Counted from the first letter of the stretch, positions 15,664 through 23,968 are shown. The stretch: DNA of 27,351 bases from Symbiodinium natans (GCA_905221605.1 CAJNDS010002532.1:349533-376883), one strand, 5' to 3'. Numbers and translations are program-made. Notes: a model not told the origin generated them from the sequence alone.

Positions 15664-15797
15664 AACAAACAGTCGAGAGGCTCAGCAGCTCTAGACATCC
15701 CCAGGCTGAACCAGTTTGCTGGCCTAGCGCAGAAGATCGTCATCGATGAAGTTGCCCAAGCCTCATGGCATGAGTCGTCCGCAGATCTGCGCAGGTC
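15664..15797 (+). CDS. Candidate exon, unknown product
   Basis: Beginning right after a telomere-like tract, the frame reads ALDIPRLNQFAGLAQKIVID and then EVAQASWHESSADLRR, which looks like a helical protein segment. It runs without a stop into a CT-rich tract at about 15798, which would encode only Ser and Leu, so the exon most likely ends near GCAG|GTCC at 15796-15800. No family was recognised. It could belong to the same gene as 15040-15568 and 16583-16853. Confidence 0.38.
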
Positions 15798-15958
15798 CTG
15801 CCTGTCTCTGTCTCTTTCTCTGTTTCCTTCTCCGTCTCTTTCTCTTTCTCGTTCTCGTTCTCTTTCTTCTTCTCCTTCTCCTTCTGATTCTCTTCCTCTT
15901 TCTCTTTCTCTGTCTCTTTCTCTTTCTCTCTCTGTTTTTCTCTTTTCTCTTCCCTCCC
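15798..15958 (+). repeat. CT/TTC-rich microsatellite
   Basis: Imperfect pyrimidine tract (TCTCTT, TTCTTC and TCTGTC units). Open frames through it on both strands are low-complexity artefacts. Confidence 0.9.
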
Positions 15959-16325
15959 GAATCCAAGCTGGTTCTTCTGCTCTGAAAACTGCAACTAGCC
16001 AGTAACCATGAATCTCCAAGTGCCTGCACCTGCAGCACATCCTGGCCAGCAGAAATGGGTGCTGAAATTACAAACACGATCGCCATGCACTAGGGGGCCA
16101 GAGCTGGGCAGGCAACGCTTGCAGCACATGAGCACAGAGTGAGGCCCGGAACAGCCACGCCCGAGGTCCGGTCACATTGTTGGCACCAGAATCAGAAGCC
16201 AGAGCAGCTAAGCAGGAACTCAAAAGCACGAATTCTTAAAGTTAAAGTTTGGCAGAGACATGACGCCGAAGCAGAAGGGGCAGGGAGGGAAAGAGGACCA
16301 CCCGGCCAGCAAGTCAGCATAGTCT
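15959..16325. other. Unassigned DNA between two pyrimidine tracts
   Basis: A 44-codon ATG frame (16008-16142) lacks motifs. No splice sites were clear enough to call. Confidence 0.3.
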
Positions 16326-16565
16326 GTATCAATTTCCCCTTTTCCTCCCCTCTCCTCCCCTCTCCTCTCCTCCCCTCTCCTCCCCTCTCCTCTCCTTCTC
16401 CTCCTCTTCTCCTCTTTTCCTCCCTTTCCTCCCCTTTTCCTCCCTCTCCTCCCCTGCCCTCTCCCCTCTCCCTCTCTCTTTCTCTCTCTCTTTCTACCTC
16501 TCTCTCTCTCTCTCTCTCGTTTTCTCTCTCGTGATCTCCCTTTCTCTCTCTTTCTCACTCTTTCT
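16326..16565 (+). repeat. Long CT-rich microsatellite/minisatellite
   Basis: TCCCCTCTCC-type units give way to (CT)n. It ends about 17 bases upstream of the next coding-like segment and so may be intronic. Confidence 0.9.
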
Positions 16566-16582
16566 TCACCATACCCTGAAAG

Positions 16583-16853
16583 CTGAATGCCTGCTGTCAG
16601 ATTGGTGCTCTCTACTGCCTCGGCGTGCCTCAGTCGATGTCTATCCTCAGAGGACTTCAGGACTGGATTGCGGCATGTATTGCAAGAAGTTGCCACGACC
16701 TGAAGGCATGAAGTTATCGTAGGAATCTTGATTCGAAGTAGTCCCGACACGGACAAGGAGCGAGGCGCCAGCGTCCCGGATCCCACGCGGTACATCAAGC
16801 AGGCTGGTATGGTGATCCATGAACGTTTGTCAAGGGAGAGGAGAGAGAGACAG
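16583..16853 (+). pseudogene. Coding-like segment with a single-base frameshift
   Basis: After CTTTCTTCACCATACCCTGAAAG-type acceptor DNA, the frame from 16583 reads LNACCQIGALYCLGVPQSMS and then GLQDWIAACIARSCHDLK, stopping at a TGA at 16709-16711. The +1 frame continues at once with HEVIVGILIRSSPDTDKERG and then ASVPDPTRYIKQAGMVIHER. Losing one G near 16706 would join the two, so this looks like a recent frameshift or a sequencing error. The frame then enters a purine tract and stops at about 16853. No family was recognised. Confidence 0.45.
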
Positions 16854-16960
16854 TGAGAGAGGAGAGAGAGACAGTGAGAGAGAGAGAGAGAGCGAGCGAG
16901 AGAGAGAGAGAGCCAAGTCAGTATGAGTTTCAGAGTGCGAGCCAAGTCAGTATGAGTTTC
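16832..16960 (+). repeat. GA-rich microsatellite followed by a 29-bp tandem duplication
   Basis: (GA)n with GACAGT interruptions to about 16911, then a 22-bp word containing CCAAGTCAGTATGAG repeated at 16910-16931 and 16939-16960. Confidence 0.88.
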
Positions 16961-17019
16961 CGCGTTTTTTGCTCAGTATCACGCTGACTTAGTGACGATC
17001 TGGGCGCGCCCAGTACGCC

Positions 17020-17250
17020 ATGGTCAAGGTCATCTTCCCTCTTCATGCCCTGCAGCAGAAGAAGAAGAAGAAGAAGAGGGGGAAGAGGGAGAGAGAGGAG
17101 TCAGTGAGAGAGAGAGAGGGAGGAGGGACGGAAGGGAGGCGGGCTCACCCACGGACTCGGTGACTGCTCGCCTTCGAGCGGCTCTCCCCAGCTGGAGAGG
17201 GCCAAGAGTGGAAGGAAGGAAGGTAGGAAGGAAGGAAGACTGCTTCACAG
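17020..17250 (+). other. Purine-rich tract with a short ATG frame
   Basis: An ATG at 17020 in good context opens MVKVIFPLHALQQ, then enters AAG repeats (poly-Lys), GA repeats and later GGAAG repeats (to about 17238). Only the first dozen residues look protein-like; the rest is a simple repeat. Possibly a first exon, weakly supported. Confidence 0.25.
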
Positions 17251-17262
17251 TTTCCTGGTCTA

Positions 17263-17300
17263 AGCCCTTAAGCCCCCTAACCTAAAACTTCAAACCCTAC
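17263..17300 (-). repeat. Degenerate telomere-like tract, C-strand
   Basis: CCCTTAA, CCCCCTAA and CCTAAAA relics. Confidence 0.6.
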
Positions 17301-17420
17301 TGCCCATAGTTGTTCATCAAGTTTGTTCCGGACCGCGTCGTAGGCCGTGCAGCATGCCAACACTGCCCTGGCCGGCGAGGACACCGGGGCCTTGATTTGC
17401 AGCGAAGGCATTATGACATA

Positions 17421-17465
17421 GGTTTAGGGTTGAGGTTTCGGGTTTAGGGTTTAGGGTTTAGGGTT
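17421..17465 (+). repeat. Telomere-like tract, G-strand
   Basis: About six TTTAGGG units with TTGAGG and TTTCGGG variants. A 25-codon coding-like scrap (17344-17421; ANTALAGEDTGALICSEG) ends at its first bases. Confidence 0.85.
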
Positions 17466-17693
17466 CCTCTCCAAGTATGTTTCAGTTACGTCTGGCCACT
17501 GTCCCGATTTCCTGAAGAGAGCTGACGCTGACGTCTGGGAGTCTAGAATGTTATGGCAAGTTTGGACATGTTTGGACACAGGATTCCGCCAATGAAGCGA
17601 AGGAGGAGGACGACGAAGGGGCCCAGAGCTCAGACAAACAGCATCAGCATCACAGCAGCCGCAGCTGCCGCTCGGGACCCTGACAGTGGTATT
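17466..17693 (+). pseudogene. Coding-like fragment in two frames
   Basis: Just after the telomere-like tract one frame reads PDFLKRADADVWESRMLWQ. From about 17566 a second frame reads DSANEAKEEDDEGAQSSDKQ, followed by His/Ser-rich residues, to a TGA at 17691-17693. The two could be joined by a frameshift or by an intron that I cannot place; a GT to AG gap of only 22 bases is too short to trust. The acidic, low-complexity second part resembles a disordered region. Function unknown. Confidence 0.33.
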
Positions 17694-17935
17694 AAATTGG
17701 GCTCCCTTTTTTGGGTCTCCCACACGTGTCTGTGCGTTTCTATTCGGGTTTCCGGAAATAGGGAGTACCCTTTTTGGGGGTCCCTTTAAGGGGATTCGAT
17801 TCAATTTGGCGTATAAAAGGGGTAACCAACATTTTGGGGAATAACCTTATAAGGGTTAGGGGTTATGTAGGGCTTAGGTGCATAGGGACGATGTAAGGTA
17901 TAAAAATAGGTTAAAAACTTTGGGAAATACTACTC
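17694..17935. other. AT-richer spacer of short G/C-run phrases
   Basis: No coding-like frame. It contains palindromes such as CCTTATAAGG (17845-17854) and AAGGGG/CCCTTT alternations, similar in texture to 6700-6810. It may be a decayed fold-back element. Confidence 0.3.
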
Positions 17936-18202
17936 CTATGAGAGGGCTTCACAGACTCACACGAGAAGGACGAGCTCGACGATCCCTGGGCCGAAGCAGA
18001 GGATGGTGGCGCAGAGTAGCGCTTGCACTCGCTGCTGCGACATCCTTGGGGGCCAAAGGCACCCTGAAAGATCCTAAAAGGGTTGTGGGTCATATTCTTA
18101 TTAGTAGGAAATATAGTAGTATGGGGTAATTTCCTGATCCCAATTCTAGGGCTTGGGTTCATTTGGTCCCCAAGGATCCGTCAGAGACAAATCGGCGCAT
18201 AG
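17936..18202. other. Unassigned DNA with a short acidic coding-like scrap
   Basis: After TTCACAG at about 17951 one frame reads EKDELDDPWAEAEDGGAE and stops. Nothing further is assignable. Confidence 0.25.
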
Positions 18203-18466
18203 GATCGTTCATTCGGCAACAAACTTTGGCAGGACGAGGCTTTCGAGTGGCCGGATGAGTCAGACCAGGCGGAGAGACCCTTGGGGGCGCATGATTGGCT
18301 GTGTCCGAGTTTCGACGTTTTGTTTCCATTTCCCGAAGTTGGTTGCCTCTGCAACCCTGAATGCCCGCTGAGTCTTTACAGCTGGATGCTGCAGCTTGTA
18401 GGATCTTGTTTCGCCCTGCTAGCCAAATGCTTGAGTATGAAGCTTCTGGGTGGTAATCTGAGTTAG
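18203..18466 (+). CDS. Coding-like segment of 87 codons, unknown product
   Basis: The frame is open from after a TAG at 18200-18202 to a TAG at 18464-18466, with no ATG near the left end, so an acceptor is likely somewhere before 18230. The translation is well mixed: WQDEAFEWPDESDQAERPLG, then HDWLCPSFDVLFPFPEVG, a CLCNPECP cysteine cluster, and a hydrophobic helix LYSWMLQLVGSCFALLAKCL that could cross a membrane. The antisense frame 18159-18533 is longer but less natural. Function unknown. Confidence 0.4.
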   Translation, partial: DRSFGNKLWQDEAFEWPDESDQAERPLGAHDWLCPSFDVLFPFPEVGCLCNPECPLSLYSWMLQLVGSCFALLAKCLSMKLLGGNLS

Positions 18467-18485
18467 GATTGTTCTGCGATTGCAC

Positions 18486-18716
18486 ATGAAGGCGAACTGG
18501 TGGGACGATGAGGCGTGCCTTCCATTCTCTCACACAGGGTGTGGAGTAGCCAGGTTCGTGACGAGGGATGTATGTAAGGGCACCTGGGACGCTTGTGGTG
18601 GTGGGATTTCAGATGAAGAGTTCCGGCTATCTGAAGCTACCGATATCTTGACGAGTCAGAATTCATGGATGGTCATCCGAGTCCTGAACCCCCCCCCCCC
18701 ACCCCCGCAACCCTAG
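18486..18716 (+). CDS. Coding-like open frame of 76 codons
   Basis: ATG 18486 starts MKANWWDDEACLPFSHTGCG, followed by DVCKGTWDACGGGISDEEFR and EATDILTSQNSWMVIRVL, then a poly-Pro tail from the 12-C run at 18689-18700. It lies 19 bases after the stop of the 18203-18466 segment. It may be the next exon or a separate fragment. Four cysteines and an acidic middle are visible; there is no known family. Confidence 0.38.
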   Translation: MKANWWDDEACLPFSHTGCGVARFVTRDVCKGTWDACGGGISDEEFRLSEATDILTSQNSWMVIRVLNPPPPPPQP

Positions 18717-18718
18717 GG

Positions 18719-18868
18719 ATAGTCAGCGTGGGCGACGGGGACCGAAGCTTGGGACGGATGCTGAGTTTAAAGGGGGCACCGCTCGCCGGAACCTCAGAGG
18801 ACCTCGGGGAGGAGTTTGCGGTAGCAGTTGGTGAGGACGACGAGAACGACGAGGCGCCGAGGGTTTGA
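18719..18868 (+). CDS. Acidic coding-like fragment
   Basis: The frame ends GTSEDLGEEFAVAVGEDDEN-DEAPRV before a TGA at 18866-18868. The acidic, Gly-poor C-terminus looks like a natural protein end. Its link to the preceding frame depends on the poly-C run, where a length error is easy. Confidence 0.27.
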   Translation: MVSVGDGDRSLGRMLSLKGAPLAGTSEDLGEEFAVAVGEDDENDEAPRV

Positions 18869-18982
18869 CATCCTGTGCCGATTGGGAGTGAAGGCCACAA
18901 GGGGTCTCAGGTCGCAGTCCTTCATACTGAAATCATCCTTGAAGTCATAAAGTCATCCCTGCAGCTGCCCTGAAATTCCTAA

Positions 18983-19138
18983 AGCTCCTACTGTACCTTC
19001 CCGGCGCTTCCCCCAAAGTATCCACAGGGCTGGCTCGACTGGGCGGCCGCAGCAGAACCGGCGCCAAAGAAGCCGCGTCAGCCCCTGAGAAGAGCGTTCT
19101 TCCCCAAAGCCGTTAGCGAATGTGTCCGTTGGCATTGA
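18983..19138 (+). CDS. Coding-like segment of 51 codons
   Basis: Open from after a TAA at 18980-18982 to a TGA at 19136-19138, without an ATG. It reads PPKYPQGWLDWAAAAEPAPK and then KPRQPLRRAFFPKAVSECVR. Aromatic and Pro-rich, then basic. A minus-strand frame covers the same bases (18953-19135), but its translation is less natural. Function unknown. Confidence 0.33.
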   Translation, partial: SSYCTFPALPPKYPQGWLDWAAAAEPAPKKPRQPLRRAFFPKAVSECVRWH

Positions 19139-19219
19139 TCGTTTCGCTTGGGCAGGGTTTTTTTTGTGAGGACAGGACCTCCTCCATGTTTGGGTCTCCT
19201 GAATTTGGGTGGAGACTTT

Positions 19220-19288
19220 TTGCCCTAAACCTTATAACCTAAACCCAAAACTGCCTAAAAAGCCCTAGACTCCCAAGCCCCTAAACCC
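19220..19288 (-). repeat. Degenerate telomere-like tract, C-strand
   Basis: CCCTAAA, CCTAAAAA and CCCTAGA units mixed with unrelated bases. It ends CCCCTAAACCC immediately before an ATG. Confidence 0.65.
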
Positions 19289-19462
19289 ATGAGGCGTCTG
19301 ACGCTGCAAAGTAGGACTGTTTCAGCAGCTCCCGGGGGCAGCTTGCAGGGTCTTTGGATGTCCGCGGTGCGTGGCATTGGGAAGCACCAGAATAGCCTCC
19401 CCCTACTAGCGAATTCCCCGCGCCCCCACATTGAAACAGGATCCACGCCAAAGTTGGTTTAA
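19289..19462 (+). CDS. Small open frame starting at the edge of a telomere-like tract
   Basis: The ATG at 19289 follows CCCCTAAACCC directly, with a stop at 19460-19462 (57 codons). It begins MRRLTLQSRTVSAAPGGSLQ and has a mixed, Ser/Pro-rich remainder. No motif. The first residues could resemble a targeting peptide, but a chance frame is as likely. Confidence 0.22.
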   Translation: MRRLTLQSRTVSAAPGGSLQGLWMSAVRGIGKHQNSLPLLANSPRPHIETGSTPKLV

Positions 19463-19904
19463 TACAGGAGGGGCTTGCTAATACTAAAGAGAATCAAGGG
19501 GGCTTGTAAAAATGACTTTGAACTTTTTTTCGACTTTGGGTTTTCTGGTTGGGGGGGGGAGGGGATCAAAGCCAACTTGCTCGTTGAGCAGCACGTTGAG
19601 CTCGCAGTTTTTTGCTTGTCATTGTAAGACGTGGCTGCGCTGGCTATGGACAGCAAGCCGTGCATCTTACACTCGCGTTATCACGAATCATTGGGATTGC
19701 CATCGAATCCGTCCTGCCAATACTTATATGGGACTTAGGGCAGCTTTTGCACGGAACCGTGTGACTCGTGAGTCACGTTGACGAATGCAGGGAAACCATT
19801 CGCAAAACCACCTTTTGGGTTGTCCTGTTCTGGGAAAATGCGTGGCGGAGGCCATGGCACGTTGACCAACGCCATTCGCTTTCATACCCTTGAATCCCTG
19901 TTAA
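19463..19904. other. Unassigned DNA
   Basis: Competing frames exist at 19512-19781 (+) and 19459-19665 (-), plus a short ATG frame at about 19646 (MDSKPCILHSRYHESLGLPS). None has a motif. Confidence 0.28.
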
Positions 19905-19958
19905 CCCTCGTACCCTCAATATGAAACCCTAAACCCTGAACCCTAAACGCTAACCCCC
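19905..19958 (-). repeat. Degenerate telomere-like tract, C-strand
   Basis: CCCTAAA, CCCTGAA and CCCTCGTA variants. Confidence 0.7.
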
Positions 19959-19964
19959 TCTGAA

Positions 19965-20067
19965 CCGTGAAGAGAGGCCGGGCTGCCGCGGATGCCGCGG
20001 CAGCCGCGGCAGCCGCTGCAGCCGCTGGACGACGGGCAGCAGCTCGCCTTGTGGAGAAGAGGCGCTA
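19965..20067 (+). CDS. Ala-rich coding-like scrap between two telomere-like tracts
   Basis: Between the flanking tracts one frame reads TVKRGRAAADAA, a run of Ala from GCC/GCG/GCA codons, then GRRAAARLVEKRR before a TAA formed at the junction with the next tract. The varied Ala codons suggest a translated region more than a simple triplet expansion. Small and uncertain. Confidence 0.28.
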
Positions 20068-20110
20068 ACCCTCAACTCTCAACCCTCAACCCGAAACCCT
20101 AAAGTCTAAG
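20068..20110 (-). repeat. Degenerate telomere-like tract, CCCTCAA variant
   Basis: CCCTCAA repeats followed by CCCGAAA and CCCTAAA. The CCCTCAA form recurs at about 24960-24980. Confidence 0.75.
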
Positions 20111-20703
20111 CCGACCCCCCCCCAGCCCACAATCTGTGGCGGGCGAGGCTTACCGAGCGCCAGCGAGCGTTTGTCTCACTCGCTGAGGGTTGGCTCGTTG
20201 TGTGGCCTGTATGCGCACTGTTCAATACCATACCCTGTAAAGGTAAACGCCCTATAACCTCCACCGAAATGCTTTGGCGGTTCCCCACCCCCGCTGGTGC
20301 CCTGGCGGTTCCCACTGGTGCTCTGGTTCCCCATCGACATGCTCTTGCGGGTCCCACCCCTACCTGCTTTCCTCTACACGGCTCGTTCAAGACGCCATCT
20401 TGAGTCCAGGGGGCCTCCAAAACAGGCGCGGTCAGTCGGGAACTTTTTTCGTTGGGAGCCATCTTGAGTCTTTCAGAGTTCCCGCTGGCAACGTTGCTTT
20501 TTAGTACCACACGGAATGATGATACTGATGATGATCAGCAACCTCTACACATGCATCATGCTTCTCACTACTGTTTTTTGTTTTGCTGTGTAGATGAGAT
20601 ACACCACCATGGGCTTTGGGTTGTGTGAAAAACCGTATCTGTTTTATCTTGAGCTCCGGGCGGTAGAGCAGTCCTGAACCCGCCCGCTGCTCACTCTGAA
20701 GAC
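20111..20703. other. Unassigned DNA with a short CGGTTCCC/CTGGTGC repeat
   Basis: 20276-20360 repeats GCGGTTCCCAC/CTGGTGC phrases in about four loose copies. Overlapping frames on both strands (20106-20510 minus, 20200-20504 plus) follow this repeat and have no motif. Confidence 0.35.
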
Positions 20704-20730
20704 ACCCTAAACCCTAAGCCTTAAACCATA
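20704..20730 (-). repeat. Short telomere-like tract, C-strand
   Basis: Three units, then a G run of 10 or so at about 20745. Confidence 0.75.
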
Positions 20731-21010
20731 TTTTCCCACAAGGGTGGGGGGGGGGGACCCTAATACAACCCACAACAAGAGAATCCTGACTTCTTCGGAA
20801 ACCGGAAACCGCCCCATGTAGTGGCAGTGCTAGAGCTGCTTCAGGCCATCCTTTGGGAATGTAAGGAAAAAACTTGGCTATCCTTCAGCCGAAGATGCCT
20901 CGATTCTCATGCTCACGGGCTTGTAGCTGGTGTTGGGTTTTGGACATAGGGTGGTTCACCTTGAATTTTCCTGGAGTTTTCAGCCGCTTGAAGCTCATAA
21001 CTGAAGTCCC

Positions 21011-21163
21011 ATGGTCGTGAACATGTTTTGCAGTGTCGCTGCAGCACTGACAGGGATGGCCCACGCAGGGCCCTGCACTCGGCACCACTCACCACCACTT
21101 AGCTGCGCAGATGTGCACATGCCAGAGAGCCTTCGCCCCTTTGGCGTTGACGTTCTGCAGTAA
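21011..21163 (+). CDS. Small open frame with a signal-peptide-like start
   Basis: ATG 21011 in good context (GTCCCATGG), 50 codons, stop TAA at 21161-21163. The N-terminus MVVNMFCSVAAALTGMAHAG is short and hydrophobic with small residues, like a secretory signal, and is followed by a His/Pro/Cys-containing region. Frames on the minus strand (20885-21098) overlap its left part. Without homology this remains a weak candidate. Confidence 0.25.
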   Translation: MVVNMFCSVAAALTGMAHAGPCTRHHSPPLSCADVHMPESLRPFGVDVLQ

Positions 21164-21484
21164 ACCTTCTGCTTTGAAGTGCTCTTCTTGCCTCAGGTTG
21201 TTGGTGCCTTGACGGGCTACAAGCAACTAGTGCGTTAGACTCAGGGAAAACATTATCACCTGCGGATCACCTGCGGAAGCACTACTCAGACTCAGTGTTT
21301 GTCGGGGCCCCAACTGCTCTTCCACTGCTCCTGCCTAGGCCATCCCGTGCGACAGCGAAGCGCAGCTACGAAGGCAGACGCTTCATCTGCCCAACCCCTT
21401 GAGTAGGCGGCATATTCTTAGTATTATTTTTAAGGGGCTGCGCCCATGGGCGGGCAGCGCACGCAGAAGCCCGGGGCGAGCAGT
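21164..21484. other. No feature seen
   Basis: No coding-like frame, telomere-like unit or simple repeat was recognised here. Confidence 0.4.
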
Positions 21485-21640
21485 TTCTAAGCATGTTGAG
21501 GCCCCTAAACTCCCTTAAAATCTCTAGGCGTTAAGCTTCTAAGCATTTTCAGGCCCCTAAACTCCCTTCAAATCTCTAAGCGTTTGAGGCTCCTAGACTC
21601 CCTTAACGTTTCTAAGCACTTTATAAGGCCCCTAAACTCA
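21485..21640 (+). repeat. Minisatellite, ~52-bp unit, about three copies
   Basis: TTCTAAGCA starts copies at 21485, 21537 and 21610. Each contains GGCCCCTAAACTC. The second copy is longer (73 bp) because of an internal partial duplication (CTCCTAGACTCCCTTAACG). The CCCCTAAAC core may be telomere-derived. Confidence 0.8.
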
Positions 21641-21697
21641 CTTTTTCCTAGCCCCGGGCTTAGACACGTCGCTTATGCCCGCCCTTTGGGGGGCATC

Positions 21698-21826
21698 ATG
21701 CTCCTGATGCGCCCCCGGGGTCCCGCCCCGGGAGCCGCTGATGCTCCTGATGCGCGCCTGTGGGTCCCGGGCTGGACCCGCTGATGCTCATGATGCGCGC
21801 CCTCTGGGGGCCTCCGTGGCGACGCA
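21698..21826 (+). repeat. Minisatellite, 43-bp unit, three copies
   Basis: ATGCTCCTGATGCGC starts at 21698 and 21741, and ATGCTCATGATGCGC at 21784, exactly 43 bp apart. Between them are GGGTCCCG-type GC-rich palindromic phrases. Confidence 0.85.
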
Positions 21827-22029
21827 AAAAACCACGAAAAAAAAAACCGTTCACCGGCGGCACGCGGGGGTCGGCGGCACTGGGCGTTCGGCCTAATTCT
21901 GCTTCGCAGAAGGCCAGAGGCCAGCAAGGCTATTCCCGGGACGACCCGGGCTAAAAGGTCCGCATTTGCTCGGTCCTTTGGGGACCTCGCGCTGCCCGAT
22001 TTAATGGCTACCGCCAGTGCCGCCGACCC
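21827..22029. other. GC-rich unassigned DNA
   Basis: A run of nine A at 21837-21845 and GC-rich palindromes such as CCCGGGACGACCCGGG (21936-21951). No gene seen. Confidence 0.3.
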
Positions 22030-22910
22030 CAGACCCAAGACAGTCGCATTGGGGCGGAAGGCAGGGTGGAGCGCGGGCAGGCGGGGGGCGCGGGGGCGGG
22101 GGGGTGGGGGTGGGTGGGGGTGGAAAGGGGTGGGGGGTGTGGGGGGTGACGGTAGAGGGTTGGTGTCGGATTAGGGAGTTGGGGGCGGAAGGCAGGGGTG
22201 GACTGGGGGGCATAGAGATGAAGAAGCGATGAGAGCGGTGAGAGCGGGGGGGCGGTCGGATGGTGCACGATGGTGGGAGGGGGTAATGATGAGGGCTGGG
22301 GAGGGTTGGTGGGAGGGTTAGGGAGTGGGAGTGGGGGCGGCGGACCAGCTCTGGTGAGAGGGTTGGGGCGGAAGGCAGGGTGGAGCGCGGCGGGTGGACA
22401 GGGGAGGTGACGGGAGGGTTGGTGGAGTTGGGGGCGGAAGGCAGGGGAGTGATGAGAGTGGGGAGGCGGTTAGGGCGGGCGTGGATTGGAATCCCTCAAA
22501 CTAGAGATGGGGGGCATAGGGAGGGGGAGTGATGAGGGCGGTGAGAGCGGTGAGGCATGGACTGGAATCCTTAACACACAAGAGATAGGGGGTCTGTAGA
22601 AGGGGTTTGGGGGGGGGTGGGGGGGGTGGGGGGTTGGGTGTGGGGGGGTGGGGGGTGGTGGGGGGTGGGGGGGTGGGGGGGGTGGGAGGGGGGGGGGGTG
22701 GTCGGGCATGCACTGGACCTTTTAAACCACCTGAATGGATGGGGTGGGGGGGGTCAAAGGTCCAATTCAAGGCGTCATGGGTGAGGGCGATGGGTGGCGG
22801 GGTTTGGGCATGCACTGAAGCCAAACAATGCAAAAACACTCCAATTCAAGGTGTCATGAGCAGCATGCTGTGAGAGCGGGTGAGGGCGGTGAGGGCGGTG
22901 GGGGGTCTTC
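22030..22910 (+). repeat. G-rich composite repeat field
   Basis: Recurring phrases: GGGCGGAAGGCAGG (near 22056, 22185, 22367 and 22434), GATGAGGGCGGTGAGAGCGG, TGGAATCC followed by GAGAT (near 22490 and 22566), GGCATGCACTG (22706 and 22807) and CCAATTCAAGG-GTCATG (22760 and 22841). The core 22600-22700 is almost pure (GGGGGTG)n. Open frames here on either strand are poly-Gly or poly-Pro artefacts. Confidence 0.85.
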
Positions 22911-23146
22911 ACTGACGCCGCCCTGCTACCGCTGGGGTCGGCGGATTATTATGATCATGATTGTGATTACTATGAACCATGGCCCCAGGTGTGATCAAGC
23001 AGGAAATCCAGGAGAAGCATGAGCAGGACGACGAAGACGTGGCACAGGCACGATCATGTCTGACAATTTGGCGGGCGACGTGGTAGGCGCCATGATAATG
23101 TTATGATTATTTTCTTCTTATTACTGTTATTATCACCATTATTATT
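22911..23146. other. ATT-type simple repeats and unassigned DNA
   Basis: 22946-22975 and 23090-23146 are imperfect ATT/ATG repeats ending in CCATG. No gene called. Confidence 0.45.
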
Positions 23147-23353
23147 ATGAGCCATGAGCACAAAAGTTGTGAAGGGAAGAGAATCATAAGTTTGCCCGAC
23201 GAGTTTGCGTCATCACTTACCCATACTTACCCTATCAACTTGCTGAGTCATGCAAACAGAGGCCTGCAGTTGATGCTTTATCTTTCCGAGAGGGTCCGTT
23301 TTGCACACCGGCAGCCCGATGGAGTTGCAATGTCTGAGTCTACGTTTTCATGA
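23147..23353 (+). CDS. Coding-like open frame of 68 codons
   Basis: ATG 23147 to TGA 23351-23353. After the first residues it reads ISLPDEFASSLTHTYPINLL and then NRGLQLMLYLSERVRFAHRQ, ending VAMSESTFS. The amino-acid mix is natural and there is no competing frame. It follows an ATT repeat. No motif or family was recognised. Confidence 0.33.
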   Translation: MSHEHKSCEGKRIISLPDEFASSLTHTYPINLLSHANRGLQLMLYLSERVRFAHRQPDGVAMSESTFS

Positions 23354-23455
23354 GCCCGTGGGTTGACCTTTGCCTAGACTCCAGACCCCAACGCCCTATG
23401 AATAAGTGTCCATGTATTTCCACAGCTTCAAAAAGCCTGAAAGCAAAGCACGCTC

Positions 23456-23818
23456 ATGTCACCTGCTCAGCTCGAGCAGAGCTGTAAGCCTCTGCCGGCA
23501 CCCTTTCTGCCACAGTATTGCAGTTCTTCGAAAGTGACAATCCTAATCCCTCTTCTGCAAGCCTACCGCGCCCTGATCAGCCCGCCGACATTGCGGCAAG
23601 CCCCAGCAAAGCCTCCTTGCTGCCGCTCACGCCCCAGGAGGGGGGCAGAGTGCAACCCTATGCGCTTCGGATCAGTGGGGGATGTCTCTGACTTACACAA
23701 CTCGATTCGGGTAGGTCCCGAAAGCTCGGAAGACAACAGCGCAGCTAGGATGCGGGCTAAACTGAGGGTGTTGGGCTTCGCAGGGTGCAGGATGAAGTTT
23801 TTTTCTTCTCAACCCTAA
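23456..23818 (+). CDS. Open frame of 120 codons ending at a telomere-like tract
   Basis: ATG 23456. The Pro/Cys-rich start passes to GSVGDVSDLHNSIRVGPESS and ARMRAKLRVLGFAGCRMKFF. The final residues and the TAA at 23816-23818 lie at the edge of the next CCCTAAA tract. No domain recognised. Its length is above most chance frames in the window, but composition gives only modest support. Confidence 0.28.
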   Translation: MSPAQLEQSCKPLPAPFLPQYCSSSKVTILIPLLQAYRALISPPTLRQAPAKPPCCRSRPRRGAECNPMRFGSVGDVSDLHNSIRVGPESSEDNSAARMRAKLRVLGFAGCRMKFFSSQP

Positions 23819-23856
23819 ACCCTAAACCATAAACCCTAAACCCTAAACCCTAAGCC
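23811..23856 (-). repeat. Telomere-like tract, C-strand
   Basis: Six CCCTAAA units, one of them CCATAAA. Confidence 0.88.
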
Positions 23857-23968
23857 TTCTGTATCAGCCTGGAGGAGAAGATGGCGCAGGCTTCCGGCAA
23901 TGGGAATGCAGTCGTTGGGCTATTTTCGGAATCTTTGGTCGTTTCTTGCCCAAGTGTGAAGCCATGCA

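Noticed and set aside
15657-16945. Long minus-strand frames rich in Arg, Glu and Lys (about 240 and 127 codons)
   Set aside because: They are translations of the CT-rich microsatellites on the opposite strand, with no complexity beyond the repeat.
22001-22873. Poly-Pro and poly-Gly open frames
   Set aside because: They come from the G-rich repeat field and exist in several frames at once.
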